From NCBI RefSeq assembly GCF_000407505.1, contig NZ_ASWE01000001.1:1-64000 (forward strand): DNA of 64,000 bases, read 5' to 3'. Every line of letters starts with the position of its first letter. Position 1 is the first letter of the stretch. The translations under genes were made by a program, and so were the position numbers. Origin of the DNA: Enterococcus phoeniculicola ATCC BAA-412 (GTDB taxonomy: Bacteria; Bacillota; Bacilli; Lactobacillales; Enterococcaceae). Below the pieces are notes generated by a model, which was not told the origin of the DNA, did not search any database, and saw only the letters and a program-made list of their open reading frames with translations. Below, piece by piece: positions 44,494 to 52,866 of the stretch.

Positions 44494-45653
44494 TGAGAAA
44501 CGTAAAGACAGTTATTATTGGTGTCGGGAATATTGGAAACTTACACGCAAGCAATCTTTTGTCTGAAGAAATCAAAGGGATTGAACTTGTTGGATTTTGT
44601 GATACTAATCCTTTGAAATTAGAAGCAGCAAAAAAGAAGTACGGAGCAGACTATCATTTTTATACACAAGCAGAGGATGTTTTTGCAGATGAACGAGTAG
44701 ACGCCGTGATTATAGCAACACCACATTATGATCATCCAGTCTTGGCAATAGCTGCATTAAAGGCAGGAAAACATGCTTTGGTAGAAAAACCTGCGGGGGT
44801 TTATACAAAGAAAGTGCGAGAAATGATAGAAGAAGCTAAACGACACCCTAATCTCACGCTATCACTAATGTATAACCAACGGATGAATCCTACGTATCAA
44901 AAAGCAAAAGAACTTGTTGAAACAGGAAAAATTGGAGAACTTAGACGAACTAACTGGATTATTACCAACTGGTATCGTTCACAGAGCTATTATAATTCAG
45001 GTGGTTGGCGAGCAACATGGGCTGGTGAAGGTGGAGGGGTCTTATTGAATCAAGATCCTCATCAGTTGGATTTATGGCAGTGGATTTGTGGGATGCCTGA
45101 GAGGATTTATAGTTTTGCTTATTATGGAAAGCGACGAAACGTTGAGGTTGAAACAGAGGTAACCGCCTATGCAGAATATCCGAATGGCGCAACGGGTGTT
45201 TTTGTAACCACTACAACAGAAACACCGGGAACTAATCGATTTGAAATTGTGGGGTCACAGGGAAAGATTGTGATTGAAGAGGATCAATTAAAATTTTGGC
45301 GTACAGTCATGGATGAAACAGAGTGGAATGATACCTATCAAGGAGGATTTGGTGAACCTGAAGTTTGGGAGATAAAGATTCCGGTAGTTTTTGATGGGCA
45401 AACGGGGCATAAAAAAGTGACACAAAATTTTGTGAATCATATTCTTTATGGGGAAGCCTTGATTTCTCCAGCAGAGGATGGGATTTATGGACTTAGCATT
45501 TCCAATGCGATTCATTTATCTTCATGGACAGAGAGCTGGGTAACGCTTCCTATAGATGAAGATAAATTTTTAGAAGAGTTAACCAAACGAGTCGAAGGAT
45601 CAAAAGAAAAAACGGTCGAAGAACAAGTTTTAGACACAGATGGAACCTATTAA
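44493..45653 (+). CDS. Gfo/Idh/MocA-family oxidoreductase
   Basis: The 386-residue NAD(P)-dependent enzyme has an N-terminal Rossmann fold (IIGVGNIGNLHASN), ATPHYDH near 72, the catalytic-lysine motif EKPAG near 97, and a C-terminal beta-sheet domain with GGWRATWAGEGGGVLLNQDPHQLDLWQW (key His in NQDPHQLD). Such enzymes oxidise a sugar ring carbon, commonly C3 of a glycoside, or reduce keto-sugars. CAGGAG is eight bases before the ATG at 44493, which overlaps the previous stop. It is followed by a second, distantly similar oxidoreductase, so two redox steps on one substrate are plausible. Confidence 0.92.
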   Translation: MRNVKTVIIGVGNIGNLHASNLLSEEIKGIELVGFCDTNPLKLEAAKKKYGADYHFYTQAEDVFADERVDAVIIATPHYDHPVLAIAALKAGKHALVEKPAGVYTKKVREMIEEAKRHPNLTLSLMYNQRMNPTYQKAKELVETGKIGELRRTNWIITNWYRSQSYYNSGGWRATWAGEGGGVLLNQDPHQLDLWQWICGMPERIYSFAYYGKRRNVEVETEVTAYAEYPNGATGVFVTTTTETPGTNRFEIVGSQGKIVIEEDQLKFWRTVMDETEWNDTYQGGFGEPEVWEIKIPVVFDGQTGHKKVTQNFVNHILYGEALISPAEDGIYGLSISNAIHLSSWTESWVTLPIDEDKFLEELTKRVEGSKEKTVEEQVLDTDGTY

Positions 45654-45673
45654 ATTAAGAGAAGTGTGATGAA

Positions 45674-46687
45674 ATGATTACATTTGGAATAATTGGCTGT
45701 GGCAATATTGCTGCCGTTCATGCAGAAGCAATTAGAGAAATCGCAGAAGCAAAGTTAGTCGCTGTCTGTGATAGTGATAGGGAAAAAGGACGACTTTTTG
45801 GAAAAATGAATCAAGCTGTTGTTTATGATGATTACAAAGAGCTACTAGCCGATCAGACTATAGAGGTTGTGATTATTGCAACCCCTCATTACTTGCATAA
45901 AGAAATGACCATAGAAAGCTTTTCACATGATAAGCATGTTATTTGCGAAAAACCTATGGCAATAACAGTTTCGGAAGCAAATGAAATCTATCGGGCAAAA
46001 GAAATGTTTAAAAAAGAGTATGCAGTTTGCTATCAAAATAGATTTAATGCCTCATTTATCAAGCTAAAGGAGCTTCTCAAACAAGAGAAGTTTGGACAGC
46101 TAAAAGGAATCCGCTGTGAAATAGCTTGGAATCGTAATGAAGCGTATTATGCAGAAGCTAGTTGGAAAGGAACTTGGGAAAAAGAAGGCGGAGGTGTATT
46201 AATCAATCAGGCAATCCATACCTTGGATGTGATTTCCTGGTTTGTCAAATGTCCTCAAAAAATAAAAGGAAAGATTATGCAAACACGATTAACCGAAATC
46301 ATTGAAGTGGAAGATTCTGCGATGGGCACTGCACTAATTGATGAGCGAGTTCCAGTGGTGATTTTTGCTTCAAATAATTTTTCGTCTGATCCAAGTCCAA
46401 GTGTCCTATTTGATTTTGAAGAGGCAATGGTTGAGCTAAAAAATAAAGCATTATTCATTAATGGCCAGACTATCCCGTTAGGAAATGAGAAAGAAAGTAA
46501 TGTAAGTAAAGAGTATTGGGGAAATGGACATCAGCGATTGATTCAAACGTTTATTAATCAGTTGATAGAAAAAGAAGACCCCTATCGTTCATATCTCGCT
46601 TGTAACGATGCAATTGATTCTTTGAAACTTGTTTGTGGAATATATGATTCAGACAAAACGGGAGAATGGATAAATCTGACTGAGTAA
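45674..46687 (+). CDS. Second Gfo/Idh/MocA-family oxidoreductase
   Basis: The 337-residue enzyme has the Rossmann start IIGCGNIAAVHAEA, ATPHYLHKEM near 74, the lysine motif CEKPMA near 96, and GGGVLINQAIHTLDVISWF near 176 in the substrate domain. It is clearly related in motif layout to the preceding oxidoreductase but not a close copy. The start at 45674 lies 20 bases after the previous stop, behind GAAGTGTGATG. It could act as a partner enzyme that reduces the 3-keto product again, or on the aglycone side (inference). Confidence 0.92.
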   Translation: MITFGIIGCGNIAAVHAEAIREIAEAKLVAVCDSDREKGRLFGKMNQAVVYDDYKELLADQTIEVVIIATPHYLHKEMTIESFSHDKHVICEKPMAITVSEANEIYRAKEMFKKEYAVCYQNRFNASFIKLKELLKQEKFGQLKGIRCEIAWNRNEAYYAEASWKGTWEKEGGGVLINQAIHTLDVISWFVKCPQKIKGKIMQTRLTEIIEVEDSAMGTALIDERVPVVIFASNNFSSDPSPSVLFDFEEAMVELKNKALFINGQTIPLGNEKESNVSKEYWGNGHQRLIQTFINQLIEKEDPYRSYLACNDAIDSLKLVCGIYDSDKTGEWINLTE

Positions 46688-46759
46688 GAGAATGAATACG
46701 TGAAATAAAGATGGAGTAGATGATTGTTGCAGGAGAAATTAGTTGAAGGTGAAGAAATA

Positions 46760-48544
46760 ATGAGAAAAAATGAGTATCCTAGACCTCAGTTTGTTAGAAA
46801 AAACTGGGAGAATTTAAATGGAAAATGGGCATTTCAATTCGACGATGAGAACAAAGGATTAAAAGAAAAATGGTATCAGAAACGACGAGAATTTAATCAA
46901 ACAATTAATGTTCCGTTTGTCTATCAGTCAGAAAAAAGTGGTATAGGAAATGCTGAGCCACATGAAATTGTTTGGTATCAAAGAGATTTTCATATAGACA
47001 AAGGAGAAGGAAAACGATACCTTTTGCATTTTGGTGCAGTTGATTATTTATCAGATATTTATATAAATGGTGAACATGTTTGCACACATGAGGGGGGACA
47101 CACGTCTTTTCATGTGGATATTACAAACTATGTTCAGGAAAAAAATCATCTAGTTGTTCGGGTGTTTGATCCTTTAACAGATGAAACTATTCCTCGAGGA
47201 AAGCAATTTTGGGAAGAAGAAAGCCGTGGAATATGGTACACAAATACGACTGGAATATGGCAGACTGTTTGGATTGAAGAGGTGAATGATCAATTTATTG
47301 AAAAAATCAAAATGACTCCTTTATATGATGAAGGGAAAATCAGAATTCAGACAAAACTGAATGAAAAACGTGACAATGTAAAATTAAGATTTCTAATTCA
47401 TTATGGGAAAGAAGAAATTACGAGTGGTGAAATTGATTTTAAGAGTCATAAATTAGATTTTTCAGTAGATTTATTTGATGAAAAAATATTTAGACATAAT
47501 TTCCATGGCGAAGGGTACTCATGGACACCAGAGACTCCTAATTTGTTTGATGTTTCTTTTGAGCTTGTCAAAAAGAGACAGGTAGTAGATCAAGTATCCA
47601 GCTATTTTGGTTTTAGAAAAATTCATCAGGAAAACGGAATGATCTTTTTGAATAATCGTCCCTACTATCAAAAATTAGTTTTAGATCAGGGCTACTGGCC
47701 AGAGGGATTAATGACAGCACCAGATGACGAAGCATTTATTACAGATATTCAATTATCAAAGCAGATGGGCTTTAATGGCTGTCGTAAGCATCAAAAGACA
47801 GAGGACCCAAGATTTCTTTTCTGGGCTGACAAACTGGGCTTTTTAGTGTGGGGAGAATGTGCTTCTGCTCCATTTTATAATGAAGATGCAGTTAATCGCC
47901 TTATGACAGAGTGGAAAGAAATTATTGAGCGAGATTATAATCATCCTTCTATTGTTACTTGGGTTCCCCTAAATGAAAGCTGGGGTATTCCTGATGTTCA
48001 AAGGAGCAGACAACAACAACATTTTTCTCAGACAATGTATCACTTTATTCATTCGTTAGACACCACACGATTAGTCATTTCAAATGATGGATGGGCGATG
48101 ACAGAGACGGATATTTGTGCCATTCATAACTATGCTCATGGAAATGCAGAAGAAAAAGAGAAATATTCATTTTTTATTGAAACATTGCGTACAAAGGAAA
48201 ATATACTAAAATATTCATCATCTGCCTGGTCTATTTATGCAGAAGGCTTTGAAAATAAAGGAGAACCTATTTTATTAACAGAATTTGGTGGGATTGGGTT
48301 TGATGTTTCAGGTCAACCTGGCTGGGGATATACTTCAGCACAAAATCAGGAAGAGTTCGTGGCTGAATATGGACGAGTGATGGAAGCATTATATACTTCG
48401 GAAATATTATATGGATATTGTTATACGCAATTAACTGATGTAGAACAAGAAATAAATGGGCTGTTAACCTACGATCGAAAAGAAAAATGCGATTTAACCA
48501 AGATTAGAGAGATAAATGATCGTTTTCATCTGCCACGAATCTAA
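46760..48544 (+). CDS. GH2-family glycosidase, paralogue A
   Basis: The 594-residue cytosolic enzyme has a GH2 sugar-binding jelly roll (about 10-175, with YPRPQFVRKNWENLNGKWAF and VVRVFDP), an immunoglobulin-like domain (about 180-285) and a TIM barrel. The acid/base is Glu406 in VPLNESWG and the nucleophile Glu508 in LLTEFGG. The barrel motif reads FNGCRKHQK where beta-galactosidases and beta-glucuronidases usually have a RxSHxP-like box. Start ATG at 46760 with AAGGTGAAG upstream; the earlier TTG at 46724 is less likely. A close paralogue lies at 50.75 kb. Beta-glucuronidase, beta-galacturonidase or beta-galactosidase activity is possible. Confidence 0.88.
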   Translation: MRKNEYPRPQFVRKNWENLNGKWAFQFDDENKGLKEKWYQKRREFNQTINVPFVYQSEKSGIGNAEPHEIVWYQRDFHIDKGEGKRYLLHFGAVDYLSDIYINGEHVCTHEGGHTSFHVDITNYVQEKNHLVVRVFDPLTDETIPRGKQFWEEESRGIWYTNTTGIWQTVWIEEVNDQFIEKIKMTPLYDEGKIRIQTKLNEKRDNVKLRFLIHYGKEEITSGEIDFKSHKLDFSVDLFDEKIFRHNFHGEGYSWTPETPNLFDVSFELVKKRQVVDQVSSYFGFRKIHQENGMIFLNNRPYYQKLVLDQGYWPEGLMTAPDDEAFITDIQLSKQMGFNGCRKHQKTEDPRFLFWADKLGFLVWGECASAPFYNEDAVNRLMTEWKEIIERDYNHPSIVTWVPLNESWGIPDVQRSRQQQHFSQTMYHFIHSLDTTRLVISNDGWAMTETDICAIHNYAHGNAEEKEKYSFFIETLRTKENILKYSSSAWSIYAEGFENKGEPILLTEFGGIGFDVSGQPGWGYTSAQNQEEFVAEYGRVMEALYTSEILYGYCYTQLTDVEQEINGLLTYDRKEKCDLTKIREINDRFHLPRI

Positions 48545-48612
48545 ATGAGATTTGATGTTAGAACCTGATTTTGTGATTGTTACTTCCGCCACGTTATGAA
48601 GGAATGATGAAT

Positions 48613-50625
48613 ATGTATTTTGATAAAAAAGATAGTGCAAAATTCAATTACGGGAATGATACAAAAGAAATTTTAGCTCATTTGATTCAACGATTTATAG
48701 GTGCAAATCCAGAAATACCTTATATACCAATTGTTGATTTTCCGAGCCAGCAACCCTATACAGAAGATGGTTGGTGCATGGTTTCTTTTGATCAAGTGTC
48801 TCAAAATCTTGCTTTAGGAGAAAAGGCAGTAGCAACAACGTATGTTCCTTCCGAAAATGCTCGTAATATCCAGCTTCAAATTGTTTGTGTAGGACCTACT
48901 CAAGTCTATATAAATGGGGAGCATGTTTTTACAAGCCTTCCTCATCAAGAAAACCGTCGAATGAAGAACTCTTTATCTTTATCGTTAAACAAAGGCTGGA
49001 ATCAGCTGACAATTATTACGGAAAAAACACCGCTTGGCTGTGGTATTGAACTAAGAAATGAAGCTCCTCAATGGGATCCTACCCATTTTTATCAAAAATC
49101 AGATTATTTTTTACCGGTACTAGGATTTCAGCTCCAAAGGTTAACAGATATTTCGGAGCAAGAGCTGTTCAATGAGCAGGCATGTCAGTTAATAAAAGAC
49201 GTAGTTGAGTCATCAAAGGAAGAACAGTATCTTATAAAACTTGACATTCCATGGAATTGTCAACAGTTCATCTATTCTGGAGGAGGAACTCTTCAGTACT
49301 CAGATGGTACACCTATAGTCAATGGGCAGTTAGCACAAACCAAGACAGAAGGACAATGGCTAAACCTTACTTATATTGGGAAGCAACTATCCAAGGACTT
49401 AGAAAAATTCCAATGGTTTGAGCAATGTTCAGCAGTTAATTGGATTTATTGTGGACCTGTAAATGCAAAAAAAATATTTGACTCAGATTTTTCAGTTGTA
49501 CAGGAGGATGCCTGTGGTGAGGCAATCTATTGGAAAGCTCCATTGAAGGATGCGCATATTCGATTGGCGAGAAATAGTAGTCTATTTGCTCACTGGACAT
49601 ATTGGATGGGGGTAACACTCTATGGATTTTTTGAGGCGAGCGAGTATTTTTCAGAAGAGAGATGGAAAAACTACTCTCTACATTCTGTCGAACAAATTGT
49701 CAAACATGATACGTATGGACAATGGGATAAAGAGAACTATCACTATCCATTAATTAATACGCAATTTTATTGGTTGAGAGAGCTAGATGATTGTGGTTCA
49801 TTTGGTAGCCTGCTACTGGAAAGTCTTCATTATGAAAAGGATAAAAGAGTGTTTCCAATTGCGCAACGGATAGCCAATTTCATGGAAAAAAGAACGTTAA
49901 GACAGCCTGATGGTGCGTTTTTTAGAGAAAATGACACGATGTGGGTAGATGATTTATATATGAGTGTACCGTTTCTTGTTCGCTATTGGGAGATTAGTCA
50001 AAATGAGATTTATTTAACCGATGCAATCAATCAAATGGTCTTTTTTAGAAAACGATTTTTTATAGAAGAAAACCAGCTTATGAGTCATATCTATGATACA
50101 CGCTTTAAACAGGCAAATGTATTACCTTGGAGTAGAGGAAATGGCTGGGTACTGTTCTCGCTATCTGAGCTGTTAAATAAGTTGCCAGCGACTCATGAAA
50201 GAAGAGCAGAGCTTCTTGCTTTTTATAATGAATTTTCTGCAGGGATTATTGCACAACAAGATACAAATGGACTATGGCATCAGTTGCTTGACGATAAAGA
50301 AACTTATTATGAAAGCTCTTCTACTGCAATGTTTATCTGTGCTTTATCTCGTGGAATTCAAAAAGGTTATTTAAGTGAAGAGCTACTGGAAAAATCGCAG
50401 CAATCAGTGATGAAAGCATGGGAAGGCCTGGCGGAATATTGTATCGATAAAAATGGTAATTTATATGGAGTGTGCAGAGGATCAGGGTTTTCATTTTCAC
50501 GAGAATACTATCATGGATTAGGCTGGCTTTTAAACGATGCACATGGGACAGGAATTGTCGCTCTAGCGGGAGTCGAGTATGAGCGTATGAAAAAAACAAT
50601 GAATAGAAAAAGTGGTGTAAATTAA
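48613..50625 (+). CDS. GH105-like unsaturated uronyl hydrolase with long N-terminal extension
   Basis: The 670-residue cytosolic protein has two parts. The C-terminal half (about 320-660) is an (alpha/alpha)6 barrel of the GH88/GH105 kind, with HWTYWMGVTLYGFFEAS, DDCGSFGSLLLES, DTMWVDDLYMSVPFLVRYW, LPWSRGNGWVLFSLSEL and ETYYESSSTAMFICALSRG. These enzymes hydrate the double bond of unsaturated glucuronyl or galacturonyl residues. The N-terminal 300 residues are beta-rich with a VYINGEHVFTSLPHQ segment, as in carbohydrate-binding or GH2-like domains, and are not part of the usual 370-residue enzyme. ATG at 48613 is nine bases after GAAGGA. It lies between the two GH2 genes. Confidence 0.8.
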   Translation: MYFDKKDSAKFNYGNDTKEILAHLIQRFIGANPEIPYIPIVDFPSQQPYTEDGWCMVSFDQVSQNLALGEKAVATTYVPSENARNIQLQIVCVGPTQVYINGEHVFTSLPHQENRRMKNSLSLSLNKGWNQLTIITEKTPLGCGIELRNEAPQWDPTHFYQKSDYFLPVLGFQLQRLTDISEQELFNEQACQLIKDVVESSKEEQYLIKLDIPWNCQQFIYSGGGTLQYSDGTPIVNGQLAQTKTEGQWLNLTYIGKQLSKDLEKFQWFEQCSAVNWIYCGPVNAKKIFDSDFSVVQEDACGEAIYWKAPLKDAHIRLARNSSLFAHWTYWMGVTLYGFFEASEYFSEERWKNYSLHSVEQIVKHDTYGQWDKENYHYPLINTQFYWLRELDDCGSFGSLLLESLHYEKDKRVFPIAQRIANFMEKRTLRQPDGAFFRENDTMWVDDLYMSVPFLVRYWEISQNEIYLTDAINQMVFFRKRFFIEENQLMSHIYDTRFKQANVLPWSRGNGWVLFSLSELLNKLPATHERRAELLAFYNEFSAGIIAQQDTNGLWHQLLDDKETYYESSSTAMFICALSRGIQKGYLSEELLEKSQQSVMKAWEGLAEYCIDKNGNLYGVCRGSGFSFSREYYHGLGWLLNDAHGTGIVALAGVEYERMKKTMNRKSGVN

Positions 50626-50640
50626 GAAATGTTTATTAGA

Positions 50641-50689
50641 AATAGAAGAAAGGATTTGGGAGAGGCTCAAGTTTTTTCTTCTATTTTTT
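50641..50689 (+). terminator. Terminator after the GH105-like gene
   Basis: AATAGAAGAAA at 50641-50651 pairs with TTTTCTTCTATT at 50674-50685 and a T run follows. It would end or attenuate the long operon before the second GH2 gene. Confidence 0.65.
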
Positions 50690-50751
50690 CAAATCGGAAA
50701 AGTAATGAAATTTAGGCTGGGGCTGAACCCAAAAGAAAGTAGGAGAAGAAT

Positions 50752-52527
50752 GTGAGAAAAACAGTTGTGCGCAGAGCACATCCAAGACCACAATTTATTC
50801 GAGAGAGCTGGCAACTACTAGATGGTGAGTGGGGATTTTCCTTTGATGATAAGAAAATTGGTATAGAGAAACGCTGGTTTAATGGGTTTGAATCAACTCA
50901 CCAAATCAAAGTACCATTTACGTATGAAACGAAGTTGAGTGGTATTTTTGATTCCTCACATCATCAGGTAGTTTGGTATCAGAAAAAAATTCAGATAAAC
51001 GAAAAAAAAGCTAAATCTATTTTATTTGAGGGCGTGGACTATTTCAGTCAGGTTTGGTTGAATGGTCACCTTATTGGTGCGCATCAAGGTGCTTATGAAC
51101 GTTTTGAATTTGAGCTGTCTGATTTTCTTGTTGAAGGAGAGAATCTGATTGTTGTACGTGTTGAAGATTCTCTCGCTTGCGAACAACCACGAGGAAAACA
51201 ACGATGGTTAAAGGATAATTTTGGCTGTTGGTATATACAAACAACAGGAATCTGGAAATCGGTTTGGATAGAAGACCACCTTCATTCACAGCGACTTCAG
51301 CAAGTGAAAATGACTCCTGATTTTGAGAATGATCAAATCATATTTGAGCCATCATTACATGATAGAGTCGCTGCAAGGGATGCGACGTATGAACTTGAAA
51401 TTGACGTGTCTTTTGAAGAGGTATTAGTGAATCAGTGTAGGGTGACACTTTCTCATGAAATGCAACAAATTACTCTAGATACACGGATAAAGGAAGATGC
51501 CTGTTGGGGTACGAAGGTTTGGCGACCAGAGCAGCCTAATTTATATGATGTTACTTTTCGTTTGTGGGATCATCAGGGACAGCTTGTGGATTGTGTAGAT
51601 AGCTACTTTGGCATGAGAAAAATAAGTATAGAAAAAGGTCAGGTACTGTTAAACAATCAAAAAATTTATCAGCGGCTAATTTTGGATCAAGGATATTGGG
51701 CAGAATCAGGCATTACTCCACCATCCATTGAGGCGATGGAAAAAGATATCGATCAAATTCTTGCATTAGGATATAACGGCTTAAGAAAACATCAGAAGGT
51801 TGAAGATGAACGTTTTTTATATTTATGTGATGAAAAAGGTGTTCTTGTTTGGTCAGAAATGGCATCTACGTATGTATTTAATGATTTGGCGGTAGAGAAT
51901 TTTACAGACGAATGGCGGGCAATTGTACAGCAAAACTATAATCACCCATCGATTATTACATGGGTTCCATTCAATGAGTCGTGGGGGATTAAAGGGGTTA
52001 AATCGGATAAGAAACAACAGCAATTTACAGAAATGATTTACCATTTAACAAAAACCATTGACCCGAATCGTCCAGTTATTACAAATGATGGGTGGGTTCA
52101 TACAATTTCTGACATTCTCACTCTCCATGATTATGAAGAATTTGGGGAACGTTTTACAAACAGATACAAAGACAAGGAGAAAATTACTGGAAATGAGTAT
52201 CAATTTAATGAAGAGTGGTATGCTTTTGCAGATGGATATGAATATACAGGACAACCAGTGATTATTTCTGAGTTTGGTGGAATTGCGTTTACGTCAAATG
52301 AAAAAGAAAATTGGGGATATGGTAGTCAGGTAAATACACAAGATGATTTTCTAAAAAGATTTGATAAAATACACGAATCCATCCAGAAAATTCCTTATTT
52401 AGTGGGTTATTGTTATACACAGCTAACAGATGTAGAACAGGAAATTAATGGTTTACTAGATGTAAATAGAACGAGTAAATTACCTGTAAGCCGCATAAGA
52501 GAAATCAATGAAAGACGGACACGTTAA
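50752..52527 (+). CDS. GH2-family glycosidase, paralogue B
   Basis: The 591-residue cytosolic enzyme is a paralogue of the GH2 at 46.8 kb, with the same order of jelly roll (HPRPQFIRESWQLLDGEWGF), immunoglobulin-like domain and barrel. The acid/base is Glu409 in VPFNESWG, the nucleophile Glu507 in IISEFGG, and the barrel motif YNGLRKHQK is shared. AGGAG lies six bases before a GTG start at 50752; the ATG two bases earlier is out of frame. Having two copies around the GH105-like gene suggests related but distinct linkages or substrates. Confidence 0.88.
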   Translation: MRKTVVRRAHPRPQFIRESWQLLDGEWGFSFDDKKIGIEKRWFNGFESTHQIKVPFTYETKLSGIFDSSHHQVVWYQKKIQINEKKAKSILFEGVDYFSQVWLNGHLIGAHQGAYERFEFELSDFLVEGENLIVVRVEDSLACEQPRGKQRWLKDNFGCWYIQTTGIWKSVWIEDHLHSQRLQQVKMTPDFENDQIIFEPSLHDRVAARDATYELEIDVSFEEVLVNQCRVTLSHEMQQITLDTRIKEDACWGTKVWRPEQPNLYDVTFRLWDHQGQLVDCVDSYFGMRKISIEKGQVLLNNQKIYQRLILDQGYWAESGITPPSIEAMEKDIDQILALGYNGLRKHQKVEDERFLYLCDEKGVLVWSEMASTYVFNDLAVENFTDEWRAIVQQNYNHPSIITWVPFNESWGIKGVKSDKKQQQFTEMIYHLTKTIDPNRPVITNDGWVHTISDILTLHDYEEFGERFTNRYKDKEKITGNEYQFNEEWYAFADGYEYTGQPVIISEFGGIAFTSNEKENWGYGSQVNTQDDFLKRFDKIHESIQKIPYLVGYCYTQLTDVEQEINGLLDVNRTSKLPVSRIREINERRTR

Positions 52528-52866
52528 GTATCTAGGATAAGAATCCGTGGATAGCTGTTTATTTAAAACAGTGTACTTCTTACGTATTGTGAGTAGGTGA
52601 GTAAAGGAATTTTTTATACACAATTGGTAATTTTTCTGAGTATTGTTGCTGGACTTGATAAAATCTCGTTCATTAGATTGTGCTAACTGTTCATTTTGGA
52701 CACTAGAGGTTTATGAATTTGCGGAATACACAAGTACTCTACAGAAAAGAACTGAAGAAGAGTGCTTGAGAATTGGCATAGTTATCGAAGATATATCTGT
52801 AGGTGTATTTTATAAGATATTCAGGAAAGTCAGTTTACGTGTGATTTTGACTAGGAGGAATTTACT
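52528..52866. other. Intergenic stretch before the uxu genes
   Basis: A start-less or weak reading frame of about 75 codons (52643-52870) runs through here, but it lacks a ribosome binding site, has no recognisable domain and overlaps the uxuB start. I treat it as non-coding, or at most a remnant. No clear terminator or promoter is visible, so the uxu genes may be read from an unrecognised promoter here. Confidence 0.4.

Noticed and set aside
50710-50740. Short GC-richer string GGCTGGGGCTGAACCC as a regulatory RNA
   Set aside because: Too short and without a clear stem or partner; noted but not supported.
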